Assembly (NCBI GenBank): GCA_030435675.1
Contig: CM059623.1
Location: 6,040,012-6,104,011, forward strand
Direction: 5' to 3'
Source of the DNA: Steinernema hermaphroditum
Lineage: Eukaryota; Nematoda; Chromadorea; Rhabditida; Steinernematidae
Length of the DNA stretch: 64,000 bases
The notes beneath the pieces were generated by a model, which was not told where the DNA came from, made no database searches, and worked only from the letters and a program-made list of their open reading frames with translations. Shown here piece by piece: positions 1 through 10,644 of the stretch (its first letter is position 1; the number at the start of each line of letters is the position of its first letter). The translations under genes were made by a program, and so were the position numbers.

Positions 1-1
1 T

Positions 2-2201
2 CGTCGCATGCAACTTCTGGAGAACGACGACGAGGAGCGCGATCTCGACAAGGCCACCGAGTTCGGCGCGCCCTCTGGAAGACGCACCCGCCACCCGCAC
101 CCCCGAACTAACCCCCAGGCGCCTCGCTGCGCCGGCCAGCCCAGAGGCCGAGGCGGGCGCCAGTTCGGTACCAGCCAGCAGAACTTCCAGAGCCCGGGGC
201 CTCAGCAACAGTACGGCTCCCGCGGAGGCTTCCAGGGCCGTGGCAACGCCGCCGGGCCTCGCTTCGCCGACCGCAACGCCCAGAACGGCACCTCGATGCC
301 TGGCGGTGGCGACTCCTGGCGCCAGACGCCGTCGGGACCTCCTTCGGCTCGGCGCTCGGTCGAGCCCTCCACCGGCGGCTCCTACTCGGCCGTCGTCGCC
401 GCGGGGATGAAGCCCGGCGCCGCGCCCAGCAACGACGTCCGCATGAGCAGCGGGAACGCGCCTCCGAGCAGAATCGTCGAGACGGGCGCCGAGAAGGCGT
501 CGCGAAACAACCGGAGGGCCGAGGATCTCCGCACTTGGGGCTCCAACTTCGACAAGGCCTACAGCCAGCAGACCGAGGCGCCTTCCCCCGGAGCCATCCC
601 GGCGACGCGCCCCGGAAACGCGTGGCAGTCGGGGCCTCCACACCGTGGAAAGAACAGTCAGGCGCCGAAATCCGCCGAAGAGCCGGTGGAGAAGAAGGCC
701 GAGGAGACACCTGAAGAGGTGCAGACGCCAAGCACTAGCGACGTCGTCGAGAAGCCGAAGCCCGTGGAGGAACAGAAGACGGAAGAGGCCGCGGCGGAAG
801 CCGCACACGTAGGCGCTTCGGAGGCGAGCACGGAGGAGAAGCCGAAAGAAGCGAAGTCGACGTTCAAGTTCAACCCTAACGCGCCAGTCTTCACGCCGAA
901 GAGCGTCCCGCAGCCTCCAGCCACACAGCCCATGATGTCGGTGATGCCGATGCAGGCGGTCATGCATGCACCGCCGCCGGCCAGCTCCACCTTCCCCCAG
1001 ATGGTCGTCGGCTACAACACACCCCAGAGCTACGGTGGCCCCGCCGTGCTCTACCCGCCGGGGCAGGTCTACGTGCAGCAGTACCCCGTGGCGCCCCAGC
1101 AGTCAGGTACCCAGACGCCCAACGGCTCCAGCTCCGGCGTCGCCCCGACCACCCAGGGCGGCCCCTCCGGTGGACAGCAGCCCCCGCGGCCCGGAAGCAT
1201 CAGTCGCCAGCAGTCGCAGGGCCAGCAGCAGGCTCCCATCTATGCGCCCCAGTTCCAGCAAGGTACCTTCTGGGCGCGCCTTCCCGCCTGTACTGTATCC
1301 CTTCAGCCATACAACAGCAGGCGGTGTACACGCCGTACCCCCAGCAAGTGTATCAGACGATGCCGATCTACGCACAGTACCCGCAGCAGGGTTACCACCC
1401 GGTCGTGCCAGGACAGCCCCCGGTGACCTCCACGGCACAGGGCTTCCAGGCACAGCCCTACGGCGTTCCCCAGCAGCCTCAGGCCGGTATCGCCCACGTA
1501 CAGCCTCACTACGGTCACATGCAACAGGGCGGTGCCGCCTATCACCCCCAGAACACCAGCGAGTCCCAATGCTCCAGTGAGTCCTTCTCCCCCTCCTCAG
1601 CTACCGTAATCCTAGACGTGGCGGAGAGCCAGGCGCAGTCGACGAACGGATCCACCAGCAGCTCCAACGGCTGTCCGCGGTCCAGCAACCCGACGACTCC
1701 GCAGCCGGTACCCCAAACGCCCCAGCAACAGCATGTAAGTCCCCGCGCCAGTACATCTCGCGTGCACGCCTTTCCCCGGCTACGGTAGTTGTCTTGCGGT
1801 GATACCGCACCCCGTGGCATCAGAGCTAATCGAAGTTTGCGCGCAGGTGAACGGCAGCGGCGTGGCGTCTTCGGCGACCTCCGGCTACAACACGCCCCAC
1901 CCAGGCACGCCTGTGCCCTCCATGGGTGGTCCCCCGATGTACCCCCTGCATGGCCAGAACGCACCCTCGGTTCGTGAGCTCACCCGCCGAGTGCAGCCCT
2001 AGTCCGACCCGCACTAAAGCTCCGTTTCAGATGTACCCGGTGATGTACCAGCCGGCGCCTGGACACCACGTCTTCCAGATCCCACCCCACCAGGGCGGTT
2101 ACCTACCGTACCAGCAACCCCGGAACTCCTCGTTCCCCCAGAACGTCGTCTACGCCCCGCAGCAGCCCCACCCCCAGAGCCAGCAGCTCCAGAACAGCTG
2201 A
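2..2201 (+). CDS. ATXN2: Ataxin-2 homologue, C-terminal part (5' cut by window edge)
   Basis: Ataxin-2 is an RNA-binding translation and stress-granule regulator that binds poly(A)-binding protein. The visible exons are 2-1262, 1307-1576, 1616-1734, 1847-1969 and 2031-2201, all with GT-AG junctions that keep frame. The recognisable landmark is a PAM2-type motif near 870-900 (FNPNAPVFTP), which is the PABP-binding peptide of this family. The rest is low-complexity Q/P/Y/G sequence, typical of the ataxin-2 C-terminus, and the protein ends in LQNS. The Lsm domain should lie left of the window; the first residues (acidic, LLENDDEERDLDK) could be the end of the LsmAD region. Coding DNA is GC-rich with C-ending codons. 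An AATAAA at 2464 probably marks the 3' end. The intron at 1577-1615 is 39 nt and in frame, so it could be retained without a stop. Identity rests on PAM2 plus composition. Confidence 0.75.
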
Positions 2202-2529
2202 GCCGCGGCGCACCCAGAAGCTCCACATTTCTATCTCCGATCTCACTTCCCTACTGTACAGTAGTCCCCCGCTCTTCCTCGTGTCCTTCTCGTTTTGCTC
2301 AGTTGCCGACGTAATGCTCAAGTACGGTAGGCCCGCCCCGCGGAACCCCTCTAAGCCAGTACTTCAGATCCTGCAGAACGACCCGGGCTGCCGATCGCAT
2401 CGACGTCTTCGCGCCGACGCCTCCGAGATTCCGCCCTCTCGCTGCTGTTTGTAATAATCGTTTAATAAATAATGGCGGAATCGAGCGCGTTATGCGTGTG
2501 CACGACAACGGTCCTGAGGGGAATTTATT

Positions 2530-2735
2530 TTATTCTAAAGGCCTGGTTATATTCCACGGGGTAACCCGCGCGCGCGGAGGAATCCATTGTAAATTGTGTC
2601 CCGCGGGGTAGGGACGTGCGCACGCGGCACAAATTTGCCCCGTGAGTGGTTATACTTTACTCCGCGGGGCAACCGTGCCACCCGCCGCCTTTTTGCCCCG
2701 TGGGTTTGACCCATGGTCTGCCACGACCCTTCTTG
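2530..2735. repeat. GC-rich interspersed repeat with CCGCGGGGCAA motifs
   Basis: This non-coding stretch downstream of ataxin-2 carries repeated GCCCCG/CGGGGC blocks (2560-2710) in a locally palindromic arrangement. Related blocks recur at 5025-5165. It looks like a short dispersed repeat or MITE; the ends are not defined. Confidence 0.4.
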
Positions 2736-3011
2736 GTATACCAGGGGGAAAATTGAGGTCTCGTGCGGATTTTGCTCCGATTGGTCAGGTTTGCGCACGG
2801 AATCTGCCGTTTCTACGGGTTTGTGACATGCCCATAGGGATGATGGCAGTTTTGAGCGCATTTCTTGTTGGGTGTTGTCAGTAGTGTGTTTCACATCACT
2901 ATTTTGGACTATTCCGATAGTTTTTGATGGCGTTTTTCGAGCGAATCGAGGCATTGACGACTGCGCGACTGATTTAGAGTGATGAGGCTGCTCTAATTGA
3001 GCTGCAGTCCA

Positions 3012-3170
3012 GTGATGGGAAACGAGTCCGAAATGCCGGGTCCGGACTCTTTTGGGAAATGGGAAACGAGTCCGAAATGCCGGGTCCGGACTCTTTTTTT
3101 TCTAAAACGAGTCCGAATCCGGACTCGAAATCTTCGAAATCCCATCGAGTCCGAGTTTTCGGACTCGTTC
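3012..3170. repeat. Short tandem duplication rich in ACGAGTCCG
   Basis: A unit of about 45 bp starting GGGAAACGAGTCCGAAATGC occurs twice back to back (about 3015-3058 and 3060-3103). Inverted and diverged GAGTCCG/CGGACTC copies follow up to 3170. There is no coding potential. Confidence 0.55.
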
Positions 3171-3179
3171 CAATTTCTG

Positions 3180-4546
3180 CTGCAGTCGACGGTAAGCTAC
3201 AAAAAAGCCGCAATTAATGACTGATTTGCATTCTTTTCAGATATATTGGGTTGGTGCATTGAAAATGTCAGATCATTTTGTGATTATTTACAGAAACAAA
3301 ACACAAAGATTTCAGACAAAGTATTCATCGTTCTTATGTACAACTTCAGTCCACTTTATAGGCAACATCCGGATTCCTCGTTTGTAGAATACGCGGGGTT
3401 AAAAATTGAAAAACCTTTTTGTTCCGATTTTCGACATCTTAACCTTATTTTGGATAGTTTCTTTTGACTTATGGATGAGCACAGGTGAGAGTAAGATAGA
3501 GCTAAGACAGTGCTATATAGACAACAAAAAAGAAATCTCTGAGTTTAAAGTAGAGAGCTTTTGTGGAGGTCGACTTGGAAATACACGGCCTCGGGCAGTC
3601 GGACGTTTTGTCGATCCAAGGGTCATTTTTTCCACATTTGGCCTCTATTTCTGTGAAGTAAAAATGAACTCGTGGAGTCACTATGTAGGCATAGTAGCTA
3701 CGAGCGACAGCTACCTGATGCATATCCCCATTGTCTGTTATAGTACTTAACCAATTGAAAACGTTAGAGTTAACGGAACATAGTGATCCGAGAAGGCCGT
3801 CTTTTTGAGATTAGCTCATGTTGTGATATATGACATACACAACGATAGGTGCATTCGGAAGGTAAGACATAACGGTGTACGTGATTGGCAGCAATCAACG
3901 TCCATCACAGAATTAAAACCATAGGAATCCCGTACATCACTTCGTATTTCGCAATTGTGAGGTACCAGATTAAGGACCGTCATACTGGGATACTTCTCCA
4001 TGATCAGGAAGAATGCAATGGACAAGGGGAAAATCATAATGTAGGGTTATAGTTCACTGTACTCCACAATGCGCCCATCAGTTGTTCCCTGTGAGTAAAT
4101 ACTGCGAAATTATGCCATGTTTATGTCACTGACATTTTCAATGCACCAAACCAATATATGGAAGAAGGACAAGCAGATCGCCCGATTCATCAAGAAGCGC
4201 AGCGCAATGAAGCTCTGTTTGCGCTAGGGTTGAAACCCGGGTTGAAGCAAATAGAGAATTTGGATGAAAGTGCGCAAGGAATGCGTCTCTCTGGAGGTGT
4301 GAACTTATCAGTCGGAGTTAAATATTTCCGTCTCCGCTGCATGTCCTGCCTTAAGTGGGATTATGCGGGCGTTCCAGGATGTGATCCGCACCATATGCAA
4401 TCAGATTCTAACGTAAACAAGCTTCATTTCGCTGTGCTTCTTGATGAACTTGGTGGGCATCGTGTTCTTATCCCGTATCGATCTGAAAGGAACGCAAATG
4501 AGTCATAAATTGTGGTTTTTTTTGTAGCTTACCATCGTCTGCAGTT
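3180..4546. mobile_element. Inverted-repeat element carrying a mariner-like MITE
   Basis: The inner part, 3243-4157, has mariner-type termini: the left end ATATTGGGTTGGTGCATTG is inverted at the right end (4131-4157), with TA at both ends. Directly outside, about 55 bp at 3185-3240 (GGTAAGCTACAAAAAA and following) reappears inverted at 4490-4545, so the MITE sits in or beside an older inverted-repeat element. No transposase frame survives. The short open frames inside are weak and I do not call them genes. Confidence 0.55.
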
Positions 4547-5695
4547 CGATCAGAGCAGTCGTCTCACTCTAGATCACCCGCGCTGTCCTCAACAGTGACT
4601 CGTTCGAAGAAAAACACGCAAAAAACATCGAGAACTTGTGAAATAGGCCAAAATAGCCATGTGAAAGACAGTAATTACTCAGAGAAAGCCACTCTCTGCG
4701 CACAACGAAGCCCTATGCAGTGTAGGGAATAGTTTGAAACATATCGTATTTGTTCAAAACGTGTCAAATCACAAAACAAGTCAGATCAGTGCGGTCATCT
4801 TGGTCTGTTCGACCGAACAATGCTAGATCTGAACAGAAACAGGACGAACCTTCCTGAAAACTTGCATTTCATTCACTCAAAACATCGATTATGCAAGTAC
4901 AGGTGATGTCTGGCCCCGAAAACAAACGAAAACGGACCGTGCACGCCGTTCTCAACGATCTTGACTACATACCACAACACGAGACACCTGAGGCGTCAAG
5001 AGAAGGGTACGGTAAAAAGTTGGGCCGCACGAGCGGGGCACGGGGCACTTTGCCGCGGAGTATAATCATCATTTTGCCCCGCGGTTTGCCCCGCGCGTGC
5101 GGCTTTTTTTTCGTTAGCCCGTGCGCATTACCGTATTTTTGCCCCACGCGTGCGGGGCAAAAGTATTATGTGATGGCCTTAAAACAGCTTGTTCGGCTTC
5201 TGTCCGAGATGACTCCCATAGTCGGGACCGTAATGGTCAGATAAACGTGGAAAAAAACGACGCTTACCAGGGCTTGAGGAACATAGAATTTAGGCTGTGG
5301 ACGAGCGAAGCACTTTGTAGAATCATTCATTTTTGTGCATGGGGTAACATCCAAGCTTGGCTTAGGCTCTGACTTAGGCTTATGCGTGTTGATTTCAAGC
5401 CTTGCAGTCTTGACAGCTTTACTCGTTTCCGCAGGATGTAGAAACCATTCCTCTGCAAAAGGCCACGGAAGGATTGATGTTTCAGCGTAGCCGGTGGTAT
5501 CTTCCCGGTTACGGTTTCATCCAAGGAGAGTCATCCACTGTGCTCCTTCCCTCGCAACTCATGTGGACTCAAGAGGTTCAAGAAGCAGTTTCCAGGCCGT
5601 GTCTTCTCTCGGAGTTCCGTTCGCGGCTGTTCTGTAGCGCGTTCCGTTCGTTCTCGCCGCCTTCTTCACTCTTCTTGTGACATTCTGTGTTTCAG
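4547..5695. other. Intergenic stretch with a GC-rich repeat and unassigned open frames
   Basis: A GCCCCGCG-type repeat sits at 5025-5165. Two plus-strand frames are open: one from 4891 (about 40 plausible residues before the repeat) and one entered from a GTTTCCGCAG acceptor near 5436 that runs through FQRSRWYLPGYGF to about 5570. They could be exons of a gene ending in the 5700-6121 unit, but I recognise no family and cannot link them. Confidence 0.3.
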
Positions 5696-5699
5696 AGGG

Positions 5700-6121
5700 A
5701 TGCCGGACGTTCGCTTTCTGCAGCGCGAAGTGGTGCCGATTCCGGGGCGCGAAGTGGTGCAGAGGAACTTCGCAAATCTGCTGAAGAACGGACACCAGGT
5801 GGGCAAGGAGAAGTACAGTTTCCGGAGGGTGAGTTCTCCAGACGGGGCGATCTCCAGGCGTCGTTTCAGTTGTCACTCAACGAGCGCTTCACGCTCATGT
5901 ACCGCGGATACGTGCTACGCGAGGCGCAGCAGGCAGAGGCTCCGGAAGGCGCCGAGGGGCGGCGGAAGGACGCCAGGAGGAACAAAAACAAGAAGGGTCA
6001 GGGAAGAACCGAGAGAAAGATCGACGCACAGCTGCAGGAGGACCCGCCGAACCAGAGGACGCAGAATGCCGCAAGAACTGAGCGCTCTGAAGCAGAAGAA
6101 GAGGAGACGACTGTGCCGTGA
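5700..6121 (+). CDS. Unrecognised small basic protein (126 aa)
   Basis: I do not recognise this gene. Two exons (5700-5828 and 5870-6121) join in frame across a 41-bp intron that starts GTGAGT and ends TTTCAG. The first 43 residues contain VVPIPGREVVQRNFANLLKN. The second exon begins LSLNERFTLMYRGYVLREAQ and then turns into a highly charged tail rich in K, R, E and Q, ending ETTVP. A TTTCAG lies just before the ATG, consistent with trans-splicing or an upstream exon. There are no membrane segments. The charged tail suggests a nuclear or ribonucleoprotein-associated protein, but that is a guess from composition only. Confidence 0.5.
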
Positions 6122-6393
6122 ACTGTTCTGGAGCCGGTCGCCGCGAGAAGAGGACGAAGAACGCCGATTGTATACTTTGCCATATTGGAAAATTGTTTGT
6201 TATTTCGTTGTAATAAGTGGCTGTGACACCTACTTCTAGCTCGTAGTTCTCCTCGGGTAACTGGTTCCGTTTTCTGTGCGTGCACGTGCACCAAAAGGAT
6301 CGCTCCATTGTGCCCCGCTTCGCTTGAGTTCCTCGGCGCCGATTTCCCTAAGCGGCTTCCCATCGGTATAAATCGGCGAGGTCGCCGTCCCGG

Positions 6394-6743
6394 ATGCACT
6401 CCGAGATGCTGTTGGACGTCGTCCTTGTAGCCACGCTTCTGCTCCTCGTGGAAGCCTCCGAAGGCGACGCTCCTCTTCGCCGCGTCAAGCGGATGGAGTT
6501 CGCCCTCTCCTTCCCTTTCTCCTCGCTCCGCTTCCAGAAGGTGAGTCCACCAGAGACACCTGAGACCTCCGCATCCAGGGGAACCCCACCATCGAACTCA
6601 TCAAACGCCTTCCACTCGACTTCTGGAGTCTCTTCTCCCGACGTCCCTGAAACATTGAGCGATTGATTCAAACAAATTCAAACAAACATTGATTCCGTAC
6701 ATGTTTTCGACCCTTATGTTCACAGTATAACTTGAATTTATGA
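6394..6743 (+). CDS. Candidate short secreted peptide precursor
   Basis: The first exon (6394-6540) encodes a strong hydrophobic signal-peptide-like start (MLLDVVLVATLLLLVEA) followed by a dibasic RVKR site, as in peptide precursors. It ends at an excellent donor, AAG/GTGAGT. An acceptor TTCACAG at 6720-6725 would add YNLNL and a stop, giving about 54 aa. A TATAAAT lies about 30 bp upstream (6368). The opposite strand is also open over this stretch, but the donor favours plus. There is no homology that I recognise, so expression evidence would decide. Confidence 0.35.
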
Positions 6744-6866
6744 TATTTGTTGTCACCGTTGGAGAAAGAATGCTCAATGCAATTTCTGGTAAAACCTACT
6801 CCCCGCCGCTATAAAAAAGGTTGGGAGTTATGCGAGAAGGTGTTTAGGAGAGTCTCTCACAGCCCT

Positions 6867-7355
6867 CCAAGGGCGTCGTGGCGGGCGCTTGTAAATCGGC
6901 TTCTCGGCTCTTGTAAATCGGCTTTCTCTCTCAGGGATGGACGGCTCAGGGCCGAAAGGCGATTTCACGATTTTACTTCATGAATCAAAGGCGTTACGCC
7001 TTGCATGACACCGATTAATAGACAACAGAAGATATCACTTGTAGACGGCTTCATTCCTGGCGCGGCGTTGATGTCGAACCGGTGGTAGACGGCGCGCTTC
7101 ACGGGGCATCTGGGAATCGGCGAAACTCCGGAAATGGCGGTCGAACTTCTTCTTCGCGGGGCGTTTGAGGAGGCTTCTGCGTCAGAGGAGGCTTCTGAGC
7201 TCGCATCTGCTACGGAGAGATGAGTCCGTGGTTCGGGCCGAAAGGCAGCAGGCAAAAGTCCCCGCGCAGTGACAGTGGTCGGATAGCGCACGCGAATCTG
7301 TCGCCCACCGGAGCCGTGCTCAGATCCTCAAACCTGTCATTGTTTTGCCCCGACC
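6867..7355. repeat. Dispersed repeat, copy 1 (second copy 43067-43410, inverted)
   Basis: Segments 6867-6960 and 7228-7350 match, on the opposite strand, the block at 43067-43410. Shared stretches include GGGCGTCGTGGCGGGCGCTT and AGCAGGCAAAAGTCCCCGCG. Between them, about 7040-7140 holds a different repeat that recurs inverted at about 35931-36020, inside the SMARCE1 intron. No coding function is seen; it is probably a non-autonomous transposon with an insertion. Confidence 0.55.
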
Positions 7356-7562
7356 TCTTCCCTTTTAAGGTTCTGCGCGACACAAACAGATTGGAGTGCG
7401 AAAAAACGTCTTCATCAGACTATTTTCCTTCTACTCGAAAAATCCGCCCATCACCTCACACCAAAGTGGCCCAAAAGCCAATTTCCGTGAGAACGTTTTA
7501 CCGGTTACTTAAGATCCGTCAAGTTAATAAGGTATAGTACAAATAAAACACCGAAATATGTT

Positions 7563-9184
7563 TTAGTACGGCATCGGGCTGTCCAAGAAGCCTGGCGTCG
7601 CTGCCTTCTCGTAGAGTTCGCACAACTGGATGACCTTTTCTCGACTCTCGTCCATAACATCTAAGTTGTCGGCGAAGATCGCCTCCTTCTTGAAGTTCGC
7701 GAGGTACGCGTTGCTCTTCCGTAGTTTGTCGAACTGGCTGACAATGTTGCGGAACATCGTTGAGGCACTAGTATGATTGGCGAGAAGAAGACCGGAGATA
7801 CGGTGGGTGTTCTTGGCGTAAGGGGATTTCATCGTACTCGTGACTTCGACAGATCCAGGCATCCATTCCGGGAATCTGAAAAGCTCGGTGGAAACGTATG
7901 TCTTCTGGGTGTCCAGGACTCACCTCGTCGAGTTCCGTTCACTGATCCTCTCGAGAGCGGCGTTCACGTCGCGCATGTCGAACGATCCCTGGATTATGGC
8001 CAAGCAAGCTAGCATGTAATGTTCGTCGTTTCTGTCGACTCCCGTGGACACCATCATCGAATTCGGTTGCAGCAGTCGTCGCAAAACGTCCTGCACCGAC
8101 GTTTTTTGCACCCATCCCGTGTTGGGGCTCACTAATGGGGTGTACCCTGAAAGAAAATAGGAATACCCACTGGACGTACGTCTTGATTCAGAGTACCGGT
8201 CTGTAGAAAATGCATTGGCGAGAAGGGAACCAAATGCGCATTGATTGCACTCATTCCTGAGAAAACAAGATTGGGGAACCTCAGGGTCGACGTGGATGCA
8301 GACATCACCTTACTGACCTAAATTCACAGAGTTCGCACACAATTCGAACGTGCCACTAACGAACCAAAGTGTTGATCTGTGAGAAGTCCGGTTTGTCAAT
8401 GTGCATCTTCTCAACAGCAAGGCGATTAAGTGCTTCGTTGTCCAGAATGACCACAGAGTCCGGATTCTCGATCAAGCGCGAAAGCGTGAGCACGGAGTTG
8501 TATGGGTTCACTACCACGTCGGACATTTCGTTCATGCAGGGGAAAACGGAGTACGTCTGGATCGCATTCTTCGGGAATCTAGAGCAGGAACATTGACTTC
8601 AACACAGCATCAACCTTCTTACTCATCGCGCAGTTTCTCCAACACATACGATCCAAGTCCTGAGCCTGTTCCTCCTGATACGGAATGCGAAACAATGAAT
8701 CCTCCCAAATTTTCGGCGTTTTCCGCTTCGCGACCCATGATGTCAAATACCTTCTCGTACACTTCGCTGAAAAGAAGTACTTAACAAGGCAAATGTACGT
8801 TTTCAGCTTACTTTCCCAAACAATATCCGGTTCCCCAGTTGTTTCCAGCGCCTCCTCCAGTTGCGGATTGGAAAATATTTTCCCGATTGTGGAACTGCGC
8901 ATATTCTGAGTTCAAGATCCCGTTTATGACGCGTGGTTCTAAATCTATCAGAACCGACCGCGGGATATATCTACAGTCATCGGCCTAAAACAAACGAAGC
9001 ATATAAATCGCAGCTAGCGCTGTACCTGATAGAAGAAGACCTCCTTGAAGTCCACACCGGAGTCTTCTTCGCTGAGTGTTCCATTCGGCGCAATCCCGTG
9101 CTCTTCACAGAGACTCCTCCAAAACTCAATGCCGATCTGATTGCCGCACTGACCCAGCTGAACACTGATAACTTCGCTGGGCAT
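7563..9184 (-). CDS. tbg-1: Gamma-tubulin
   Basis: Gamma-tubulin nucleates microtubules at centrosomes within the gamma-tubulin complex. Seven exons (9184-9026, 8984-8812, 8766-8623, 8578-8365, 8317-8197, 8146-7924, 7875-7563) join in frame to 448 aa, the usual family length. Diagnostic features are an N-terminus containing LGQCGNQIG, the tubulin signature [37 protein letters not shown] (gamma-specific region) and [20 protein letters not shown]. Introns are 40-120 bp, and the acceptors include TTTTAG and TTTTCAG. It lies 173 bp downstream of POLR1D on the same strand, so the two may be co-transcribed. No key residue appears lost. Confidence 0.97.
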
Positions 9185-9357
9185 CTCAAAACACTGTAGT
9201 CGATCGTTATAACTGGACAACCAATGGACAAGCTCGAAAAATGAGTAGGGTAGGCAACCCTCGAAACGAAACACTCTCTGATGTGATAGAAGTTTAACAA
9301 GATAGCAACAACAAGTCAACAATGGGAGCCACAAACAAATCTCGTTACACAGAAAAT

Positions 9358-9796
9358 TCATTTTGGCTGGAACTTGGCGTAGGAGGATTCGAATTTTTCT
9401 GAGATCTTGCGGAAAGACGCGGCGAGGTGGTCGAGAGCCTCTAGGAGAATCGTGGCCGCGTTGTATCCCTCCTTCGTCTGCACTCGAAGAAGGATCTTAT
9501 CTTCCAAGGGATGGGGGATGTTGTAGCCGCAGAATTCAACACCTTCCCTGAAGCGTTCTCTGTCAACAAAGAAGCCAGAATGAAGGAACAACTTACATCT
9601 GGCACATGATATGTTTGACCGAGTTTCCAATGGTGTGATCTTCCTCGTGGAGAATTACGGTTAGGCACGTCTGATCATTGAGGTAATCTTCCGCGCTCAG
9701 CTGAAACAGATCGTTAGGAACGCGCCAGAAAACATTGTAGGTCACGATTTCCACTTTCTGGCTGACGAGAGAAGGCTGGAGAAGGGAGGACGACAT
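9358..9796 (-). CDS. POLR1D: RNA polymerase I/III subunit AC19
   Basis: This is the small alpha-like subunit shared by RNA polymerases I and III. It pairs with AC40 and helps nucleate enzyme assembly in the nucleus. Two exons (9796-9597 and 9559-9358) with a 37-bp intron give 133 aa, typical for the family. The alpha-like dimerisation motif [15 protein letters not shown] is present, followed by [20 protein letters not shown], the conserved core of AC19. The stop is 173 bp before the gamma-tubulin start on the same strand, which suggests a two-gene operon if this species uses them. Confidence 0.93.
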
Positions 9797-10644
9797 GTTA
9801 TTGCCTGAAAACGCACAGCGATTCCATAAACGAGAAGAGAACGCTTTGGACGCCCGCGTAAACCTTCGGAAAATAAACCTTCGCCACGAAAGATTTCATA
9901 CAGCGATGCCCTCGGATTCCCAGAGATGTCGCATTGTGATTACCCTGAGTGGTGAAAGCGAAGTACTGTAGCGGGTATGAATAAGCGGGCGGCGGCTGCG
10001 AACGACGACAAGCGTCGTCATTCGAGGCAGCACGAAGCAACAGAAACAGCACCAGCAGCGAAATCAGGCAAATCGCTATGGGACCTCAGGCAGCAGTGTC
10101 GTCGTTCGAAACAGCATATATAGCATATGAAGCAGTGTGGTGAAGGTATAAGCAGTGAAGCCAACTGTCTGCTGCTTATGTTGGACATATGGTAACTCAT
10201 CCACCACCAGCTCATATCGCAAACATACCGTAGGTAACTTATGCCATGGACACCGACACCACACTGTATATTTCATAGGATTTTTTGTTTTTTTTTGTAA
10301 AAATTGACATCCACGTTCCGTTGAACGTGATTATATCTTCGGTCCATCAGGTGCTTATTAGTTTCCTTATAAACCCATTAGTTTCCAAGAAATAGACCTT
10401 AGGCGGGGGCATGTGATTTACTAAGGGTTTCGAGGCGATGTGCTGGTCCCAGCACGATATGCTTGAGGAGTCAGCGGCGGCGTACTGTAGCTCCCTCTTT
10501 TTGCTTAATTTAAGTGCAGAATACTGCAAAATGTTTAGCCTTTTCGTTGTCCTCCGTAGAAATCGGATATCGACAGCACATGAACGTTACTCTTCAACGT
10601 AGTCACTTTCTTCTTGTTGACCCACAATGTCGATTTCTTCATTG
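9797..10644. other. Intergenic region with a fragment of a dispersed repeat
   Basis: No gene is seen. About 10000-10115 matches, inverted, the repeat at 28480-28570 and 31350-31400 (shared GTCGTCGTTCGAA and CTGCTGCCTGAGGTCCCA blocks). The remainder shows nothing that I can name. Confidence 0.5.

Noticed and set aside
4158..4508. 116-aa plus-strand frame
   Set aside because: Starts at the edge of the mariner-like MITE and runs into the flanking inverted arm; no motif.
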